Of a DNA stretch of 7,432 nucleotides, positions 6,768 through 7,432 are shown in pieces. Every line of letters begins with the position of its first letter. The first letter of the stretch is position 1. A program made the translations under genes and the position numbers. Where the stretch lies: the NCBI RefSeq assembly GCF_938018035.1, contig NZ_CALIJF010000373.1:1-7432 (forward strand). Reading direction: 5' to 3'. This stretch comes from an uncultured Campylobacter sp. (GTDB taxonomy: Bacteria > Campylobacterota > Campylobacteria > Campylobacterales > Campylobacteraceae). The notes under the pieces are model-generated. The model was given only the letters and a program-made list of their open reading frames with translations. It was not told the origin of the DNA and did not search any database.

Positions 6768-7432
6768 TGCTAAAAATTTCAAATCTGCGCTACGAAATTC
6801 TGCGCGACGTTATAATTTCAGATTTTTCTTTGCAGCTGCGCGCGGGTGAAGTAAAGACGCTTTTTGGCCCCAGCGGCTGCGGCAAGACCTCGCTTTTGCG
6901 GCTGGTCTGCGGGCTAGAGGATAAAAAAAGCGGGCAGATCGAAAACGGCTTTAAGAAAATCAGCTTTTTGTTTCAAGAAAACCGCCTGCTACCGAACCTC
7001 ACGGCGCTTAAAAATATCGAAATTTTTAGCCCCGCGGGCGTGAACGAAATTTACGCCCTCGCCGCACAGATCGGGCTAAGCCCGAGCGATCTGAATAAAT
7101 TCCCGCGCGAGCTAAGCGGCGGCATGCAAAAGCGCACGGCGTTTTTGCGCACGATCCTTAGCGGCTGCGATCTGGCGCTGCTTGATGAGCCGTTTGTAGG
7201 TCTAGATCGCGATCTGCGCGGCGTGCTGATCGAAATTTTAGTCTCAAAGATCGAACGTGAGGGGCTTGCCTGCCTTTTGGTGACCCACGACCGCTTCGAA
7301 GCCGCACGCCTAAGCCATGAGATCATTGAGCTTGAGCCCAAGGGGATGGCGCTTAGGCGCGTCGTGAGCCTAGACGAGCCGCTAAGCGCGCGCGACGAGC
7401 GGTACGAAGAGCGCGTGGTAAGCGAGCAGTTT
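6764..7432 (+). CDS. ABC transporter ATPase, NitT/TauT (SsuB/TauB-like) family, 3' end outside window
   Basis: This ATPase powers the adjacent permease. No stop occurs before the window edge. Two adjacent ATGs (6764 and 6767) are possible starts; the first forms an ATGA overlap with the permease stop, the second gives the more usual MLKISNLRY. Numbering from 6767, 222 residues are visible: Walker A GPSGCGKT (34-41), Q-loop Gln70 in LFQENRLLP, signature LSGGM (116-120), Walker B LALLDEP (136-142) with catalytic Glu141, D-loop GLD (145-147) and switch His174 in VTHD. All are intact, so it should hydrolyse ATP. The Q-loop to signature stretch is 46 residues, about ten shorter than in E. coli TauB, and the segment between Walker A and the Q-loop is short too, so the enzyme is compact. 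TauB-like proteins are about 240-260 residues, so little is missing. Confidence 0.9.
   Translation, partial: MMLKISNLRYEILRDVIISDFSLQLRAGEVKTLFGPSGCGKTSLLRLVCGLEDKKSGQIENGFKKISFLFQENRLLPNLTALKNIEIFSPAGVNEIYALAAQIGLSPSDLNKFPRELSGGMQKRTAFLRTILSGCDLALLDEPFVGLDRDLRGVLIEILVSKIEREGLACLLVTHDRFEAARLSHEIIELEPKGMALRRVVSLDEPLSARDERYEERVVSEQF

Noticed and set aside
7051..7341. Minus-strand open frame opposite the ATPase
   Set aside because: The plus strand encodes the signature, Walker B and H-loop motifs here; the minus-strand peptide is Ser/Arg-rich shadow sequence.
1..7432. Many copies of AAATTT/TAAATTT as a repeat family
   Set aside because: They are scattered singly within codons across all genes, as is typical of Campylobacter composition, with no regular spacing or longer shared unit.

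Overview
The window looks like chromosomal DNA from a Campylobacter, probably one of the higher-GC oral species (C. gracilis, C. rectus, C. showae or C. curvus type). Three things suggest this: the word AAATTT/TAAATTT recurs throughout otherwise GC-rich coding DNA, the IlvD N-terminus has the Campylobacter form (MRSDIIKKGY), and the promoters have a -10 box without a recognisable -35. The species is inferred; no marker gene is present.

Region 1 (1-2866) concerns branched-chain amino acids. The 3' half of leuC (isopropylmalate dehydratase large subunit) reads rightward into the window. A complete ilvD (dihydroxy-acid dehydratase) reads leftward towards it. Between them lies a small AT-rich gene (693-1154, about 30% GC in sampled lines) for an unrecognised membrane-anchored protein with a GTG start. 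It differs in composition from both neighbours and is probably acquired. leuD, which often follows leuC, is not here. A perfect 20-base palindrome sits at the end of ilvD.

Region 2 (2867-3055) is a divergent promoter region. Each strand has an extended -10 box (TGATAAAAT for ilvD, TGATATAAT for the receptor operon). A Fur-like sequence with one perfect half-site overlaps the expected start of the receptor transcript.

Region 3 (3056-7432, running off the right edge) is a tightly packed rightward operon of four genes: an outer-membrane beta-barrel like the TonB-dependent copper receptors (OprC/NosA), a Tat-exported periplasmic binding protein of the NitT/TauT (NMT1/SsuA-like) type, its permease, and its ATPase. 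The last three genes overlap by a few bases. Together they would make an uptake route across both membranes. The substrate cannot be read from the sequence; the receptor family and the possible Fur site favour a metal or metal chelate. The most unusual point is that the receptor seems to lack the N-terminal plug domain and any evident TonB box, going from signal peptide through about 60 residues straight into barrel sequence.

No RNA genes, insertion sequences, CRISPR arrays or prophage genes were recognised.
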